DNA of 52,760 nucleotides, taken from an uncultured Aeromonadaceae bacterium. GTDB taxonomy: Bacteria > Pseudomonadota > Gammaproteobacteria > Enterobacterales > Aeromonadaceae. The number at the start of each line of letters is the position of its first letter. Position 1 is the first letter of the stretch. Location: positions 1 to 52,760 of the forward strand of contig CAMFKP010000022.1 in NCBI GenBank assembly GCA_945957385.1, written 5' to 3'. The translations under genes were made by a program, and so were the position numbers. Shown one piece after another: positions 1-8,400 of this stretch. The notes under the pieces are model-generated. The model ran no database searches. It was not told the origin of the DNA and saw only the letters and a list, made by a program, of their open reading frames with translations.

Positions 1-258
1 GCCAACAGGAGCCTGGCAATGGGTGGCGACAGGCTACCGCAATCGGCGGCGACTGCAAACGGTTACGTACCGTTACGCTGCGGAAAATCAAGTTTTTATT
101 CAGTTCGCGCTTCGAGTAACGCGCTGCCTGGTGAAATTTCCGCCGCATAGCATGATGCGCTGCGGTGAATCACTGGTGTCTCCTGCTGCGGGCGGTTGCC
201 TGAGTAGCAGATGGTCTGGTAGCGTGCAGGCCTTGTTCATACGGGTCTGGAGGCGAAG

Positions 259-522
259 ATGAGGCTGATTACCCGCGCGTTGGCCGTGCTGTTATGGTTG
301 CTGCTGTGGTGTTGTCCGGTATTGATGCTGCTGGCGTTGAGCCTGCTGGTGAATGGGCTGTTGTTTGGCGGTGCGGCACTGGTGGCAGATTGGCCGCAGA
401 TCCTGGTGAGCACCCTGCTCCCCGCGGCGCTGATTGGCGGTTACCTGAGCGAGCGGGTACGCCGCGATTATGGGTTGCTGACGCTGTACGCCCGGCTGCA
501 GCGCCAGCGCGAGTGGCATTGA
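259..522 (+). CDS. Small hydrophobic membrane protein, unknown function
   Basis: The 87-residue product is not one I recognise. It has two hydrophobic stretches (about residues 6-37 and 44-62) joined by a short polar turn, then a basic tail with several Arg (SERVRRDYG and RLQRQREWH), so a two-span inner-membrane protein is likely. A good Shine-Dalgarno (GGAGG, about 249-253) sits just before the ATG. It ends 7 bases before the convergent phosphatase gene. The 258 bases upstream hold no convincing gene; the only visible structure is a small inverted repeat, ACGGT-N5-ACCGT, at 59-73. Function cannot be assigned. Confidence 0.55.
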   Translation: MRLITRALAVLLWLLLWCCPVLMLLALSLLVNGLLFGGAALVADWPQILVSTLLPAALIGGYLSERVRRDYGLLTLYARLQRQREWH

Positions 523-529
523 CACCAGG

Positions 530-1249
530 CTAACCGCGCTGTTGATGGTAATAGGCGACCAGGGTGTGCATCTGCGGCAGCGTCTGCACCATCAGATCGT
601 TGCGGCAGGCGCGCACGCCCTGGACGATCTGTGGCAAGGTCGCCTGCGGGCAGAGTGTCACGGCCCGCGCGGCCAGTAACAGGCCGCTGCGACCGACACC
701 GGCGCGGCAATGCACCAACGGTAGCCCGCTTGCCGGCAGTTGCTGCAGCAGCGCAGCCAGCACCGGCTGCGGCACCGTCTCGCGGTCAATCCAGTCCACT
801 ACATGCAGCACGTCCAGCGCATAGTCACGATCCGGCCATTGCAGCTGCAGCCGGTAGCGGCGCGCACTGAGACCCGCGCCCAGTTCGATGCTGGCCACCC
901 GGCTGGCGGTGGTTGTCAGCCCCGGATAGTGATGCTGGCTGCGAAAGTAGGCTGGCAGTCGCTGTTGATACAGATCCAGCTCGCTGGCCAGCACGACCAG
1001 CTGCTCCACCTGCTGTTCGGCCAGCAGCTGCAGAAACGCGGGCAGTTGCGCCGGTTTTGGATACTGGCTGGCCAGTCCCAGGACGGTGCCGGCGAGTTGA
1101 ATGCGGTTGCCATTCAAGGTGGGGCCCAGCAGCGTGGTAAGGCAGGGCAATACGTCGGCAAAGCGATCCCGTGCCGGATCAAACGCCAGCAGCTCGGCGT
1201 TGCCGCCGAGTGCCATCAAGGTGTGTGCTTCGGCCCAATAGGCATCCAT
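530..1249 (-). CDS. Classical-type protein tyrosine phosphatase
   Basis: The 239-residue protein has the ordered motifs of the cysteine-dependent classical PTP fold. These are a substrate/NR-type segment (NGNRIQLAG then ASQYP, about 46-64), a WPD loop (W138-P139-D140, general acid), the P-loop VHCRAGVGRSG with nucleophile Cys181 and Arg187, and a Q-loop (VQTLPQ, Gln222 and Gln226). It should hydrolyse phosphotyrosine through a cysteinyl-phosphate intermediate. The domain fills the whole protein; I see no secretion domain, signal peptide or membrane span, so a cytosolic enzyme or a leaderless effector are both possible. Start ATG at 1249 has AGGAGA six bases upstream. The motif set is closer to YopH/SptP-type enzymes than to low-molecular-weight or dual-specificity phosphatases. 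Its target is unknown. Confidence 0.8.
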   Translation of the reverse strand: MDAYWAEAHTLMALGGNAELLAFDPARDRFADVLPCLTTLLGPTLNGNRIQLAGTVLGLASQYPKPAQLPAFLQLLAEQQVEQLVVLASELDLYQQRLPAYFRSQHHYPGLTTTASRVASIELGAGLSARRYRLQLQWPDRDYALDVLHVVDWIDRETVPQPVLAALLQQLPASGLPLVHCRAGVGRSGLLLAARAVTLCPQATLPQIVQGVRACRNDLMVQTLPQMHTLVAYYHQQRG

Positions 1250-1335
1250 CGGCTGTCTCCTGACGGGTTAAACCGCAAAGTTGTGTTGCCTGCCGGCAGT
1301 GACGGCGTAATCTGACGCTGAGCGCGGAGGTGAAG

Positions 1336-1701
1336 ATGAGTCAGCTGATAGATCAGATTGCCGAACGCCATATCGCGGCGGCGCAACGTGATGGCCAATT
1401 CGACCAGCTTGCCGGTGCCGGTGCACCGCTGGTGCTGGAGGATGACAGCCTGGTGCCGGAGGCGCTGCGAGCCGGCTATCGTTTGCTGAAAAATGCCGGT
1501 TACATCCCGCCTGAGCTGGAGCAGCGGCGCGAGCTGTTGCAGTTGTGCGATCTGCTGGGACAGTGTGCCAGCGACAGTCCGCAGCAGCAGGCGTTGTGGC
1601 GGCGCTTGCGCCAGCTGGAGTTGCGCTTGCGCATCAAGGGGATCGACACCGCGTTTATCCAGCACTATCTGCAGAGCCTGGCGGGGCGGTCGCCTGAGTG
1701 A
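1336..1701 (+). CDS. DUF1992 (DnaJ-homologue C28-like) domain protein
   Basis: A 121-residue cytosolic protein. The first ~75 residues match the DUF1992 / DnaJC28-type domain: IDQIAERHIAAAQRDGQFDQLAGAGAPL, then LVPEALRAGYRLLKNAGYIPPELEQRRE. The rest is a charged helical tail. No J-domain is present, and the biochemical role of the family is unknown. I chose the ATG at 1336 because GGAGG (1326-1330) is spaced correctly for it; an in-frame GTG at 1330 lies inside that Shine-Dalgarno. It is divergent from the phosphatase gene (86 bp apart) and convergent with the HNH gene. Confidence 0.8.
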   Translation: MSQLIDQIAERHIAAAQRDGQFDQLAGAGAPLVLEDDSLVPEALRAGYRLLKNAGYIPPELEQRRELLQLCDLLGQCASDSPQQQALWRRLRQLELRLRIKGIDTAFIQHYLQSLAGRSPE

Positions 1702-1720
1702 GCTATGTCCAGCAATCGTT

Positions 1721-1751
1721 GGCAAGGGGGCGCCGTGGCGTTCCCCTTGCC
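1721..1751. terminator. GC-rich hairpin between convergent genes
   Basis: A 9-bp perfect stem (GGCAAGGGG / CCCCTTGCC) with a further CGCC/GGCG pairing inside the loop lies between the convergent DUF1992 and HNH genes. There is no T-tract on either side, so it may be a transcript-end stabiliser rather than a true intrinsic terminator. Confidence 0.4.
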
Positions 1752-1763
1752 GCTGTGCTGTGT

Positions 1764-2162
1764 TCAGACGGTTTCGGTGTCGGCCAGCTGCTGGCGCAGC
1801 AGGGCAAAGCTGGCGCTGACACCCTGGCGTTCGGCCCATAACGCCTGTTTGCGGCGGGCGATCTCGTCGCGAGCCACCGCCAGCAGCGCTTGCTGTTGTT
1901 CCGGGGTCAGGATGCGGTGAATGCCCGGTGCTGCCGGATTGAATTGGCGCTTGATGGCATTGCAGTAGTAGCAGCTGACGATCAGGTTCAGGTGGTCATC
2001 GCTGGCAATGTGGCGCGGGATCAGGTGGTCGAGCTGCAGTTGCAGCCAGTCCTGTTCCGAGCGGCTGCCATCAAAGCCGCAATATTGGCAACGGCACTGT
2101 TGGGCGGCGTACAGCGCCAAATCGGGATCTTGTGCCACCGCAGCGGCTGGGGATAGGGACAT
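1764..2162 (-). CDS. HNH endonuclease family protein
   Basis: A 132-residue protein with a compact HNH/zinc fold: CRCQYC (Cys25, Cys28), LDHLIPRH (His46 as candidate metal and general-base residue), NLIVSCYYCNAIK (Asn59, Cys64, Cys67, Asn68). The paired CxxC motifs should bind structural zinc and the H-N-N residues would form the beta-beta-alpha metal nuclease site. No target-recognition domain, methylase or phage gene is adjacent, so it resembles the many solitary HNH proteins of proteobacterial chromosomes rather than a restriction enzyme. The C-terminal half (about 85-132) is Gln/Ala/Arg-rich and helical. GAGGAG lies just upstream of the ATG. Substrate unknown. Confidence 0.75.
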   Translation of the reverse strand: MSLSPAAAVAQDPDLALYAAQQCRCQYCGFDGSRSEQDWLQLQLDHLIPRHIASDDHLNLIVSCYYCNAIKRQFNPAAPGIHRILTPEQQQALLAVARDEIARRKQALWAERQGVSASFALLRQQLADTETV

Positions 2163-2352
2163 CTGATTCTCCTCGGGGATGCGCCCGCCGGCACAGGTTC
2201 ATGGCCTCTGCCCCGGGCGGGAGCCCGTCGTCACCGTGGCGGCGGGCGACAGTGGCCGGCACTGTCAGGGCCTTAGGCTACTCCAAGGCGTGGGGCGCCA
2301 CTTGACCCATATCATGCTTTCCAAGTTTTTATTCAGTTTTTGGCTGCGGGGT
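2163..2352. other. Intergenic spacer between HNH gene and cobA
   Basis: This 190-bp spacer holds the HNH gene promoter region on the minus strand and the end of the cobA transcript. I see no open reading frame with coding character, no clear intrinsic terminator for cobA, and no repeat. A short AT-rich stretch (about 2325-2342) lies just beyond the cobA stop. Confidence 0.4.
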
Positions 2353-3213
2353 TCAGACCGGCGCGCGACATGCCGTGACTGGCAAGGTGGCAACCGAGGT
2401 TGCCACTGGCGTGCCGGGTTGGCGTGCGCCTGGCCACCACGCCAGCATGGCGTGCAGGCGGCAGACCTCGCCGACGATCAGCAGTGTCGGGCTGGGCAAG
2501 TGCTCACCGACCTGGGGCAGTTGTGCCAGCGTTGTCAGCACCACCTGCTGCTGCGCCGTGCTGCCGGCGCTGATCAGTGCCGCCGGCAGATCGGCGGCGA
2601 AGCCCAACGCCAGCAGGCGCTGGCTGATGCGTGCGCGCAGCGTCAGGCCCATATAGAACACCAGGGTCTGCGGACCGGGTTTTAGGTGCGACCAATCCGG
2701 CTCCGGCTGGCCGGGCTGCAGACACGCAGTGAGAAACTGCACACTATGAGCCAGGCCGCGATGGGTTAGTGGCATGCCGGCCGCCGCGGCGCAGCCGGTG
2801 GCAGCAGTCACGCCGGGCACCACCCCAAAGGGCACGCCGGCGGCCGCCAGCGTCAGCAGCTCTTCCCCGCCACGGCCGAAGATGAAGGGATCACCGCCCT
2901 TGAGGCGTACCACCAAGCGACCACGCCGCGCCTCGCGCACCAGCAGTGCGTTGATCGCCTCCTGCGGCAGGCTGTGCTGGCCGCGCGCCTTGCCGGCAAA
3001 CAGTCGCTCGGTGGCGGATGGGATCTCGGCGAGGATCGCCGCCGACACCAACTTGTCGTAGACCACCAGTTCGGCCTGTTGCAGCAGGCGCCACGCCTTG
3101 CGGGTCAGCAATTCGGGATCGCCGGGGCCGGCACCCACCAGCCAGACCTGGCCGCAGTTGGCAGAGGAGGCGGTATCCGATAGCGGATAGGGAATACGGG
3201 CGAACTCGGTCAT
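2353..3213 (-). CDS. cobA: Uroporphyrinogen-III C-methyltransferase (siroheme synthesis)
   Basis: A 286-residue SUMT that transfers two methyl groups from S-adenosylmethionine to uroporphyrinogen III, giving precorrin-2 for siroheme, the prosthetic group of NirB. Family motifs are plain: VWLVGAGPGDPELLT near residue 24, VVYDKLVS, RLKGGDPFIFGRGGEE, PGVTAATGCAAAAGMPLTHRG, and FYMGL. It is the stand-alone methylase without the CysG dehydrogenase/ferrochelatase half. The start at 3213 gives the usual length and has AAGGA upstream; longer upstream reading has no family similarity. It is the last gene of the hcp-hcr-nirBDC run and lies 215 bp beyond nirC. That gap holds hairpins GCCCT-N4-AGGGC (3249-3262) and GGCGGCA-N4-TGCCGCC (3341-3358). 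Confidence 0.93.
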   Translation of the reverse strand: MTEFARIPYPLSDTASSANCGQVWLVGAGPGDPELLTRKAWRLLQQAELVVYDKLVSAAILAEIPSATERLFAGKARGQHSLPQEAINALLVREARRGRLVVRLKGGDPFIFGRGGEELLTLAAAGVPFGVVPGVTAATGCAAAAGMPLTHRGLAHSVQFLTACLQPGQPEPDWSHLKPGPQTLVFYMGLTLRARISQRLLALGFAADLPAALISAGSTAQQQVVLTTLAQLPQVGEHLPSPTLLIVGEVCRLHAMLAWWPGARQPGTPVATSVATLPVTACRAPV

Positions 3214-3428
3214 GGGGTGGATCCTTAGGTCGTGTCTGGGCGATCTGCGCCCTGAATAGGGCAATGTGGTGCACTTCAGAAAAAGGCAGGAGCCACTCCC
3301 TTTCGTCAACACGCCGTAAACCCATCCGAGGGGGCGCGCGGGCGGCATCCCTGCCGCCAGTGGTTGACTCAATGGAATACTCGCTGCCTTCTCTGATCGG
3401 CATTGCCGGAAGAGGGGCTCACCGGCGA

Positions 3429-4259
3429 TCAGTTCTGTTGCGGCAGCACCGAGCTGGTTGTGGATGGACTGGCCTCGGCAGTGGCGCCCCCCGGGCGCTG
3501 GGCCGCGGGGGTGGCATACCAGTAACCGAGGCCCATGAACACGACGCCGGAGAGGGTGTTGCCGAGCGTCACCCACAGCAGGTTGTAGCCGATGCCGGCG
3601 AGAGTGAAATCCGGGTTGTGGGCGCCAAACCAGGAGAGGGCAAACAGCGTCATGTTGGCGATGGAGTGCTCGTAGCCGGAGGCAATAAACGCCAGCAGGC
3701 ACCACCAGATGGCGATGAACTTGGCACTGCCTTCGACACGCTGGCACATCCAGATCGCCAGACAGACCAGCCAGTTACACAACATGCCCTTGGCGATCAG
3801 CGCGCCGATGGGCAATTGGGTCTTGGCCAGTGCGGCGCTGTGCAGCAGGCTGGTGCCATCGGGCAGCAGCTTGCCACCGCCGGTCTGCCAGAACAGCCAG
3901 GCCACCAGAATCGAGCCCAACAGGTTACCGCCCCAGCTTTGCAGGCCGGCGCGCAGCGCACTGCCGGTGCCGATGCGGCCAGCCTTGATGCCCAGCGTCA
4001 AAAACAGCGTATGGCCGGTAAACAGCTCGGCGCCGGCGTTGATCACCAGGGTCAAGGCGATGCCGAAGGTGGCGCCCATCACCAGCGGGCGCAGCTCGGG
4101 AGCCACCAGATTGCCCAGCGTGAAGATCAGGATGATGCCGAGGCCAACATAGGCGCCGGCCATCATGGAGGCTACCCAGAAGCCGAACGGGTTGTCGCGG
4201 TCGAGTTTGACGATGCGCTCGGCGGTGGCGGCGCACTTGTTGATGGTTTCCGTAAACAT
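3429..4259 (-). CDS. nirC: Formate/nitrite-family transporter, nitrite channel
   Basis: A 276-residue integral membrane protein of the FNT family with six predicted helices. It shows the family landmarks: an early amphipathic segment (INKCAATAERIVKLDRDNPFGFWVASMMAGAYVGLGI), the AELFTGHTL loop, the GNLLGS segment, and GYEHSIANM with the conserved central pore histidine. In a nir operon this family moves nitrite (and can move its protonated form or HNO2) across the inner membrane to supply NirBD. The start at 4259 is set by AAGGAG just upstream and by homology; the open frame continues 69 codons further upstream without family similarity. The C-terminal ~30 residues are a low-complexity Pro/Ala/Ser/Thr tail. 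A hairpin separates it from nirD. Confidence 0.92.
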   Translation of the reverse strand: MFTETINKCAATAERIVKLDRDNPFGFWVASMMAGAYVGLGIILIFTLGNLVAPELRPLVMGATFGIALTLVINAGAELFTGHTLFLTLGIKAGRIGTGSALRAGLQSWGGNLLGSILVAWLFWQTGGGKLLPDGTSLLHSAALAKTQLPIGALIAKGMLCNWLVCLAIWMCQRVEGSAKFIAIWWCLLAFIASGYEHSIANMTLFALSWFGAHNPDFTLAGIGYNLLWVTLGNTLSGVVFMGLGYWYATPAAQRPGGATAEASPSTTSSVLPQQN

Positions 4260-4305
4260 GTTTGCTCCTTGAACTTGCTCGATAGAAAGAGAGTGATTCA
4301 ACGAA

Positions 4306-4330
4306 AACGGCATCCCATCCGGATGCCGTT
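4306..4330 (-). terminator. Intercistronic terminator-like hairpin between nirD and nirC
   Basis: A perfect 10-bp stem (AACGGCATCC / GGATGCCGTT, 5-base loop) follows the nirD stop by 6 bases. On the transcribed minus strand it is followed by TTTCGTT, a short U-rich tail. It may be a partial intrinsic terminator or an mRNA 3'-end stabiliser that lowers nirC and cobA expression relative to nirBD. Confidence 0.55.
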
Positions 4331-4336
4331 GCGTTT

Positions 4337-4669
4337 TCACAGCCCGATAGCCACCTGCTCGCCGTCGATCCGTACCGGATAGGCGCGTACCGAGAAGTCG
4401 GCGTTTTCCAGGCAGTGGCCGTCGCTGAGACGAAAATGTTGTTTCTTCAACGGGCTGGCGACCCACAGTTCACCGCCGTGCTCACCAATCAGGCCGCGGG
4501 AGAGCACGCTGGCCTGGGCAAACGGGTCGATATTGTCGAGGGCGTAGACCTGCGCCTCGGCCGTCGGGCGAAACAGGGCTATCTGGTGGCCTTCAACCAG
4601 CGCGCAGACACCGGTGCCGGGCAGGATGGCGTCGAGGGCACAGACGTGATGCCAGGGGGCGTGACTCAT
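4337..4669 (-). CDS. nirD: Nitrite reductase (NADH) small subunit
   Basis: A 110-residue Rieske-fold protein that partners NirB in the cytoplasmic NADH-dependent reduction of nitrite to ammonium. It matches the NirD subfamily: CALDAILPGTGVCALVEGHQIALF, YALDNIDPFAQASVLSRGLIGEHGGELWVASPLKKQHFRLSDGHCLE. As in other NirD proteins, the Cys/His pairs that bind the Rieske cluster are missing (NIDPF replaces the CxH motif), so it should carry no iron-sulfur centre. Its ATG overlaps the nirB stop (ATGA at 4666-4669), which indicates translational coupling and fixes the start. Confidence 0.93.
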   Translation of the reverse strand: MSHAPWHHVCALDAILPGTGVCALVEGHQIALFRPTAEAQVYALDNIDPFAQASVLSRGLIGEHGGELWVASPLKKQHFRLSDGHCLENADFSVRAYPVRIDGEQVAIGL

Positions 4670-7227
4670 GCATTTTCCTCCAGATGGACTGTGTAGACCG
4701 GGATGCGTTCGGCCGGGGTAGCGGGTCTGTGCTGGGCGCGTTCCGGCACGAACTGCACGTTCGGATCCCGCGCCGGCGAGTTGATGAAGTGGGCGAAACG
4801 GGCGTGCTGCTGCACATCCTGTACCGTCTGTTGCCATTCGCAGGCGTAACGGTCGCGCAGGGCGGCCAGATCGGCCTCCAGCGTGGCGCCCAGTCCCAGC
4901 TTGTCGTCGAGGATGACACCGCGCAGGTAATCGATGCCGCCGTCGAGGTTGTCGAGCCAGCTGGCGGTGCGCTGCAGCTTGTCGGCGGTGCGGATGTAGA
5001 ACATCAAGAAGCGATCTATGGTGCGGATCAGGGTTTCTTTATCCAGATCGCTGGCCAGCAAGTCGGCGTGACGCGGCTTCATGCCGCCGTTGCCGCCGAC
5101 ATACAGGTTCCACCCCTTGTCGGTGGCGATGATGCCGACATCCTTGCCTTGCGCCTCGGCACACTCGCGGGTGCAACCTGAGACCCCGAACTTCATCTTG
5201 TGTGGCGAACGGATGCCCTTGTAGCGGTGCTCCAGCTCGACGCCGAGGCCGACGCTGTCCTGCACGCCAAAGCGGCACCAGGTGCTGCCAACGCAGGTCT
5301 TCACCATGCGCAGCGCCTTGGCATAGGCTTGACCGGTCTCGAAACCGGCGTCGATGAGCCGGGCCCAGATGGCCGGCAGATCATCCTTGTGTGCCCCGAA
5401 CAGGCCGATGCGCTGGGCACCGGTGATCTTGGTATAGAGGCGATAATCGCGTGCCACCTCGGCCACCGCCAACAGTCCTTCGGGCGTCACTTCACCACCG
5501 GCCATGCGCGGGATCACCGAGTAGGTGCCGTCCTTTTGCATGTTGCCGAGGTAGATGTCGTTGGTATCCTGCAGCCCAGTCAGCGTCGGGGAGAGCACAT
5601 ACTCATTCCAGCAGGAGGCGAGGATCGAGCCGACCGTCGGCTTGCACACCTCGCAGCCATAACCGTGGCCGTGCTGGGCGATCGCCTCGTCGAAGCTCTT
5701 GATCTGGCCGACCTGGATCAGATGGAACAGCTCCTGACGGGAGTAGGGGAAGTGGGCGCAGAGGTGGTTTTTCACCTCAATGCCTTGCTTGGCCAGCTCG
5801 CTGTTGAGCACCTGGGTGATCAGCGGTACACAGCCACCGCAGCCGGTACCGGCCTTGGTCTCGCTCTTGATCGCGGCGAGCGTGTGGTGCCCCGCGGCGA
5901 CGGCGGCGGCGATCTTGCCCTTGGTCACGTCAAAGCAGGAGCAGATCTGCGCGCTCTCGGGTAGCGCATCGACGCCGAGGGCCGGCTTGGCCCCGGCATA
6001 GGCCGGGAGGATCAGGCTGTCGGGGTGTTCCGGCAACGGCATCGCGTTGAGGGTCATCTGCAGCAGGTTGCCGTAGTCCTCGACATCGCCAACCAGCACG
6101 GCGCCGAGTAGCGTACTGCCATCTTCGCTGACCACGATCTTCTTGTAGATCCCGGCCTGCTCATCCTGAAACAGGTAGCTGCGGCTACCGGGCGTGCGGC
6201 CGTGGGCATCACCGATGGATCCGACCGAGACGCCGAGCAACTTCAGCTTGGCGCTCATGTCTGCCCCGGTGAACGGCGTTTCGCCACCGAGCAGGTGGTC
6301 GACGGCGACCTGCGCCATCTTGTAGCCGGGGGCGACCAGGCCGAAGAAGCGACCGTGCCAGGCGGCACACTCGCCGATGGCGTAGATGTGCGGATCGGCG
6401 GTGCGGCAGTGATCATCAATCACGATGCCGCCGCGCTCGGCGATGGCCAAATCACCATAGCGCGCCAGCGTATCCTGCGGCCGGATACCGGTGGAGAAGA
6501 CCACGACATCCACCTCCAGCGCGCTGCCGTCGGCAAATTCCAGGCGGTGGGCCGCTGTCTTGCCCGCATGCATCTGGATCGCTTGGGTCTGCTTGCTGGT
6601 ATGCACCTGTACGCCCATGGCTTCAATCTTGCGACGCAGCATCTCGCCGCCGAGGCGATCGAGTTGCTCGGCCATCAGTACCGGAGCGAATTCGACGACA
6701 TGGGTCTGCAGTCCCAATGCTTTGAGCGCGCCCGCCGCTTCCAGCCCCAGCAGGCCGCCGCCGATGACGACGCCGGATTTGCCCTGCTTGGCCGCCGCGC
6801 GGATCGCTTTGAGATCCTCTATGGTGCGGTAAACGAAGCATTCGTGGTGCTGGGCGCCGGTGATCGGCGGTACCCAGGGGTAGGAGCCGGTGGCGAGGAT
6901 CAGGGTGTCGTAGCCGACCGTGCTGCCTTTGTTGGAGTGCACCTGCTGGGTCGCGCGATCGATCTGTTTAACCGCCTCGCCCAGACGCACCTCGATGCCG
7001 TGACGCTCGTAGAAGCCGGGTTTGACCAGGCTGAGCTCTTCACTGGTGTGGTGCGAAAAGTAGGAGGAGAGGTGCACCCGGTCGTAGGCCAGGCGCGGCT
7101 CGGCGCAGAAGACGGTGATCTGGTATTCGCGGCTGTCGGCGCGGTCGCACAACTCCTCGAGGAAGCGGTGGCCGACCATGCCGTTGCCGACAACGACGAG
7201 GCGGTGTTTAGTCTCATGTCCCATCAT
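4666..7227 (-). CDS. nirB: Nitrite reductase (NADH) large subunit
   Basis: An 853-residue siroheme enzyme that takes six electrons from NADH to nitrite, yielding ammonium. Domains in order: FAD/NAD(P) pyridine nucleotide oxidoreductase (VVVGNGMVGHRFLE near residue 11; second nucleotide fold GVVIGGGLLGLEAAGA), a BFD-type [2Fe-2S] region (ICSCFDVTKGKI, GTGCGGCVPLI) and a second BFD-like segment (GYGCEVCKPTV), then the NIR/SIR ferredoxin-like and catalytic domains. The siroheme/[4Fe-4S] ligands are visible as TCVGSTWC and SGCTRECAEAQGKD. The start is ATGATG; AAGGA upstream suits either the first (7227) or second ATG (7224). Only 52 bp separate it from hcr, with no evident promoter, so it is probably read from the hcp promoter. 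nirD follows with a 4-base overlap. Confidence 0.96.
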   Translation of the reverse strand: MMGHETKHRLVVVGNGMVGHRFLEELCDRADSREYQITVFCAEPRLAYDRVHLSSYFSHHTSEELSLVKPGFYERHGIEVRLGEAVKQIDRATQQVHSNKGSTVGYDTLILATGSYPWVPPITGAQHHECFVYRTIEDLKAIRAAAKQGKSGVVIGGGLLGLEAAGALKALGLQTHVVEFAPVLMAEQLDRLGGEMLRRKIEAMGVQVHTSKQTQAIQMHAGKTAAHRLEFADGSALEVDVVVFSTGIRPQDTLARYGDLAIAERGGIVIDDHCRTADPHIYAIGECAAWHGRFFGLVAPGYKMAQVAVDHLLGGETPFTGADMSAKLKLLGVSVGSIGDAHGRTPGSRSYLFQDEQAGIYKKIVVSEDGSTLLGAVLVGDVEDYGNLLQMTLNAMPLPEHPDSLILPAYAGAKPALGVDALPESAQICSCFDVTKGKIAAAVAAGHHTLAAIKSETKAGTGCGGCVPLITQVLNSELAKQGIEVKNHLCAHFPYSRQELFHLIQVGQIKSFDEAIAQHGHGYGCEVCKPTVGSILASCWNEYVLSPTLTGLQDTNDIYLGNMQKDGTYSVIPRMAGGEVTPEGLLAVAEVARDYRLYTKITGAQRIGLFGAHKDDLPAIWARLIDAGFETGQAYAKALRMVKTCVGSTWCRFGVQDSVGLGVELEHRYKGIRSPHKMKFGVSGCTRECAEAQGKDVGIIATDKGWNLYVGGNGGMKPRHADLLASDLDKETLIRTIDRFLMFYIRTADKLQRTASWLDNLDGGIDYLRGVILDDKLGLGATLEADLAALRDRYACEWQQTVQDVQQHARFAHFINSPARDPNVQFVPERAQHRPATPAERIPVYTVHLEENA

Positions 7228-7279
7228 AAAGTCCTTGTTGGGGCCTGCGGATCAAGGCAGGCGAAATACGCAGCCGGGA

Positions 7280-8389
7280 TTAACCAAGCGCCAGTTGCAG
7301 ATCGCTCTTGGCCTTGCTCGAACAGGCCAGCACATAGCCCTCGGCCACCTGGTCAGGCGTCAGAGCCAGCGTGCTGCTGCTCTCGACGCTGCCAGCCTCG
7401 ACCTTGCACTTGCAGCTGCCGCAGACGCCGGCGCGGCAGGCGCCGATGATCGGCAACCCCTCACGCTCCAGCGCGTCGAGCAGGGTCTCGTCGGCGGCGA
7501 TGGTGCTGTCAGTGCCGAAGGCCGGGACGCTCAGGGCGAAGTGGGCGCCAGCTTGCGCTGCATTGGGCGCTGTCGCTGCAGCGTTGGACGTCGGCGTCGC
7601 GGCGCTGAAACGCTCCTCGTACAGGGGCACGTCGGCGTAGCGTGGGTCGGCGAGCAGCGCGTGCACGGCATCGATGTAACCGGAGGGGCCACACAGGTAG
7701 ATCTGATAATCAGCCAGTCCGGCGGTGATCTCGGCCAACAGCCCGGCCTGGAGGCGGCCCGCCACCAGACGCGCCGCGGCCAGCGGCATTGGTGCATCCG
7801 GCAGGCTTTCCAGCAGCAGCGTCAGGTGAAAGTGCGGGTCTGCAGCCGCCAGCGCCAGCAGCTCGTCGCGAAAGATCAGATCGCCGGCGTGGCGGGCGCT
7901 GTAGACAAAATGGACTGGCGTCTGCAGCCCCAGATCGCGCAGCGTGCGGGTGATGGCCATCATCGGCGTGACGCCGCTACCGGCGGATAACAGCAGCAGT
8001 GCCGATGGCAACTGGGCCGGCAGGTGGAACTGTCCCTGGGGCGGCAAGGCGGCCAGCGTCATGCCCGGTTGCAGCGTGTCGATCAGGTAGTTGGAGACGC
8101 GACCACCGGCGACGCGCTTGACCGTGATGGCCAGGGCATGGGGGCGGGTCGGCGCCGAGCAGAGCGAATAGGCGCGGCTGTGCGTCTGGCCATCGATGGG
8201 CACATTGATAAGCAGGAACTGGCCCGGCAGGTAATGAAAACAGCTGGCCTGGGGGGCGGTCTGGAATGTGAAGGTGGTCGCCGTGACGGTATCGCCGTCG
8301 CGGGTCTCGTCGTGACGCGCCGTGCAGATCAGCTGGCGCTCACCGTGGCTCCAGTAGGGAGCCTGCAGCAGGGGGGCTAATTCGGTCAT
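7280..8389 (-). CDS. hcr: NADH oxidoreductase for hybrid cluster protein
   Basis: A 369-residue reductase that passes electrons from NADH to Hcp. The FAD domain carries FHYLPGQFLLINV and RAYSLCS (flavin-binding RxYS); the NAD domain has LLLLSAGSGVTPMM and IYLCGPSGYID. A C-terminal plant-type [2Fe-2S] ferredoxin domain follows (GACRAGVCGSCKCKV with a distal Cys in VLACSS). An Ala/Thr/Asn-rich linker of about 25 residues (near 265-290) joins the reductase and ferredoxin parts. It follows hcp after 130 bp and precedes nirB by 52 bp on the same strand. GAGGGAT acts as ribosome binding site, and a 9-bp hairpin lies just upstream of it. Confidence 0.94.
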   Translation of the reverse strand: MTELAPLLQAPYWSHGERQLICTARHDETRDGDTVTATTFTFQTAPQASCFHYLPGQFLLINVPIDGQTHSRAYSLCSAPTRPHALAITVKRVAGGRVSNYLIDTLQPGMTLAALPPQGQFHLPAQLPSALLLLSAGSGVTPMMAITRTLRDLGLQTPVHFVYSARHAGDLIFRDELLALAAADPHFHLTLLLESLPDAPMPLAAARLVAGRLQAGLLAEITAGLADYQIYLCGPSGYIDAVHALLADPRYADVPLYEERFSAATPTSNAAATAPNAAQAGAHFALSVPAFGTDSTIAADETLLDALEREGLPIIGACRAGVCGSCKCKVEAGSVESSSTLALTPDQVAEGYVLACSSKAKSDLQLALG

Positions 8390-8400
8390 CGGATCCCTCG

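Noticed and set aside
23..262. 79-codon open frame at the left edge
   Set aside because: No ribosome site, Arg-rich out-of-frame-like composition, and it overlaps the better-supported start at 259.
2974..3183. Short plus-strand frames inside cobA
   Set aside because: Antisense shadows of cobA without supporting signals.
3018..4382. Long plus-strand open frame across nirC and the nirC-cobA gap
   Set aside because: It is antisense to nirC and part of cobA, with Gln/Arg/His-rich shadow composition and no family similarity.
6202..7449. Long plus-strand open frame antisense to nirB
   Set aside because: Shadow of a high-GC coding gene; residues mirror nirB codon positions.
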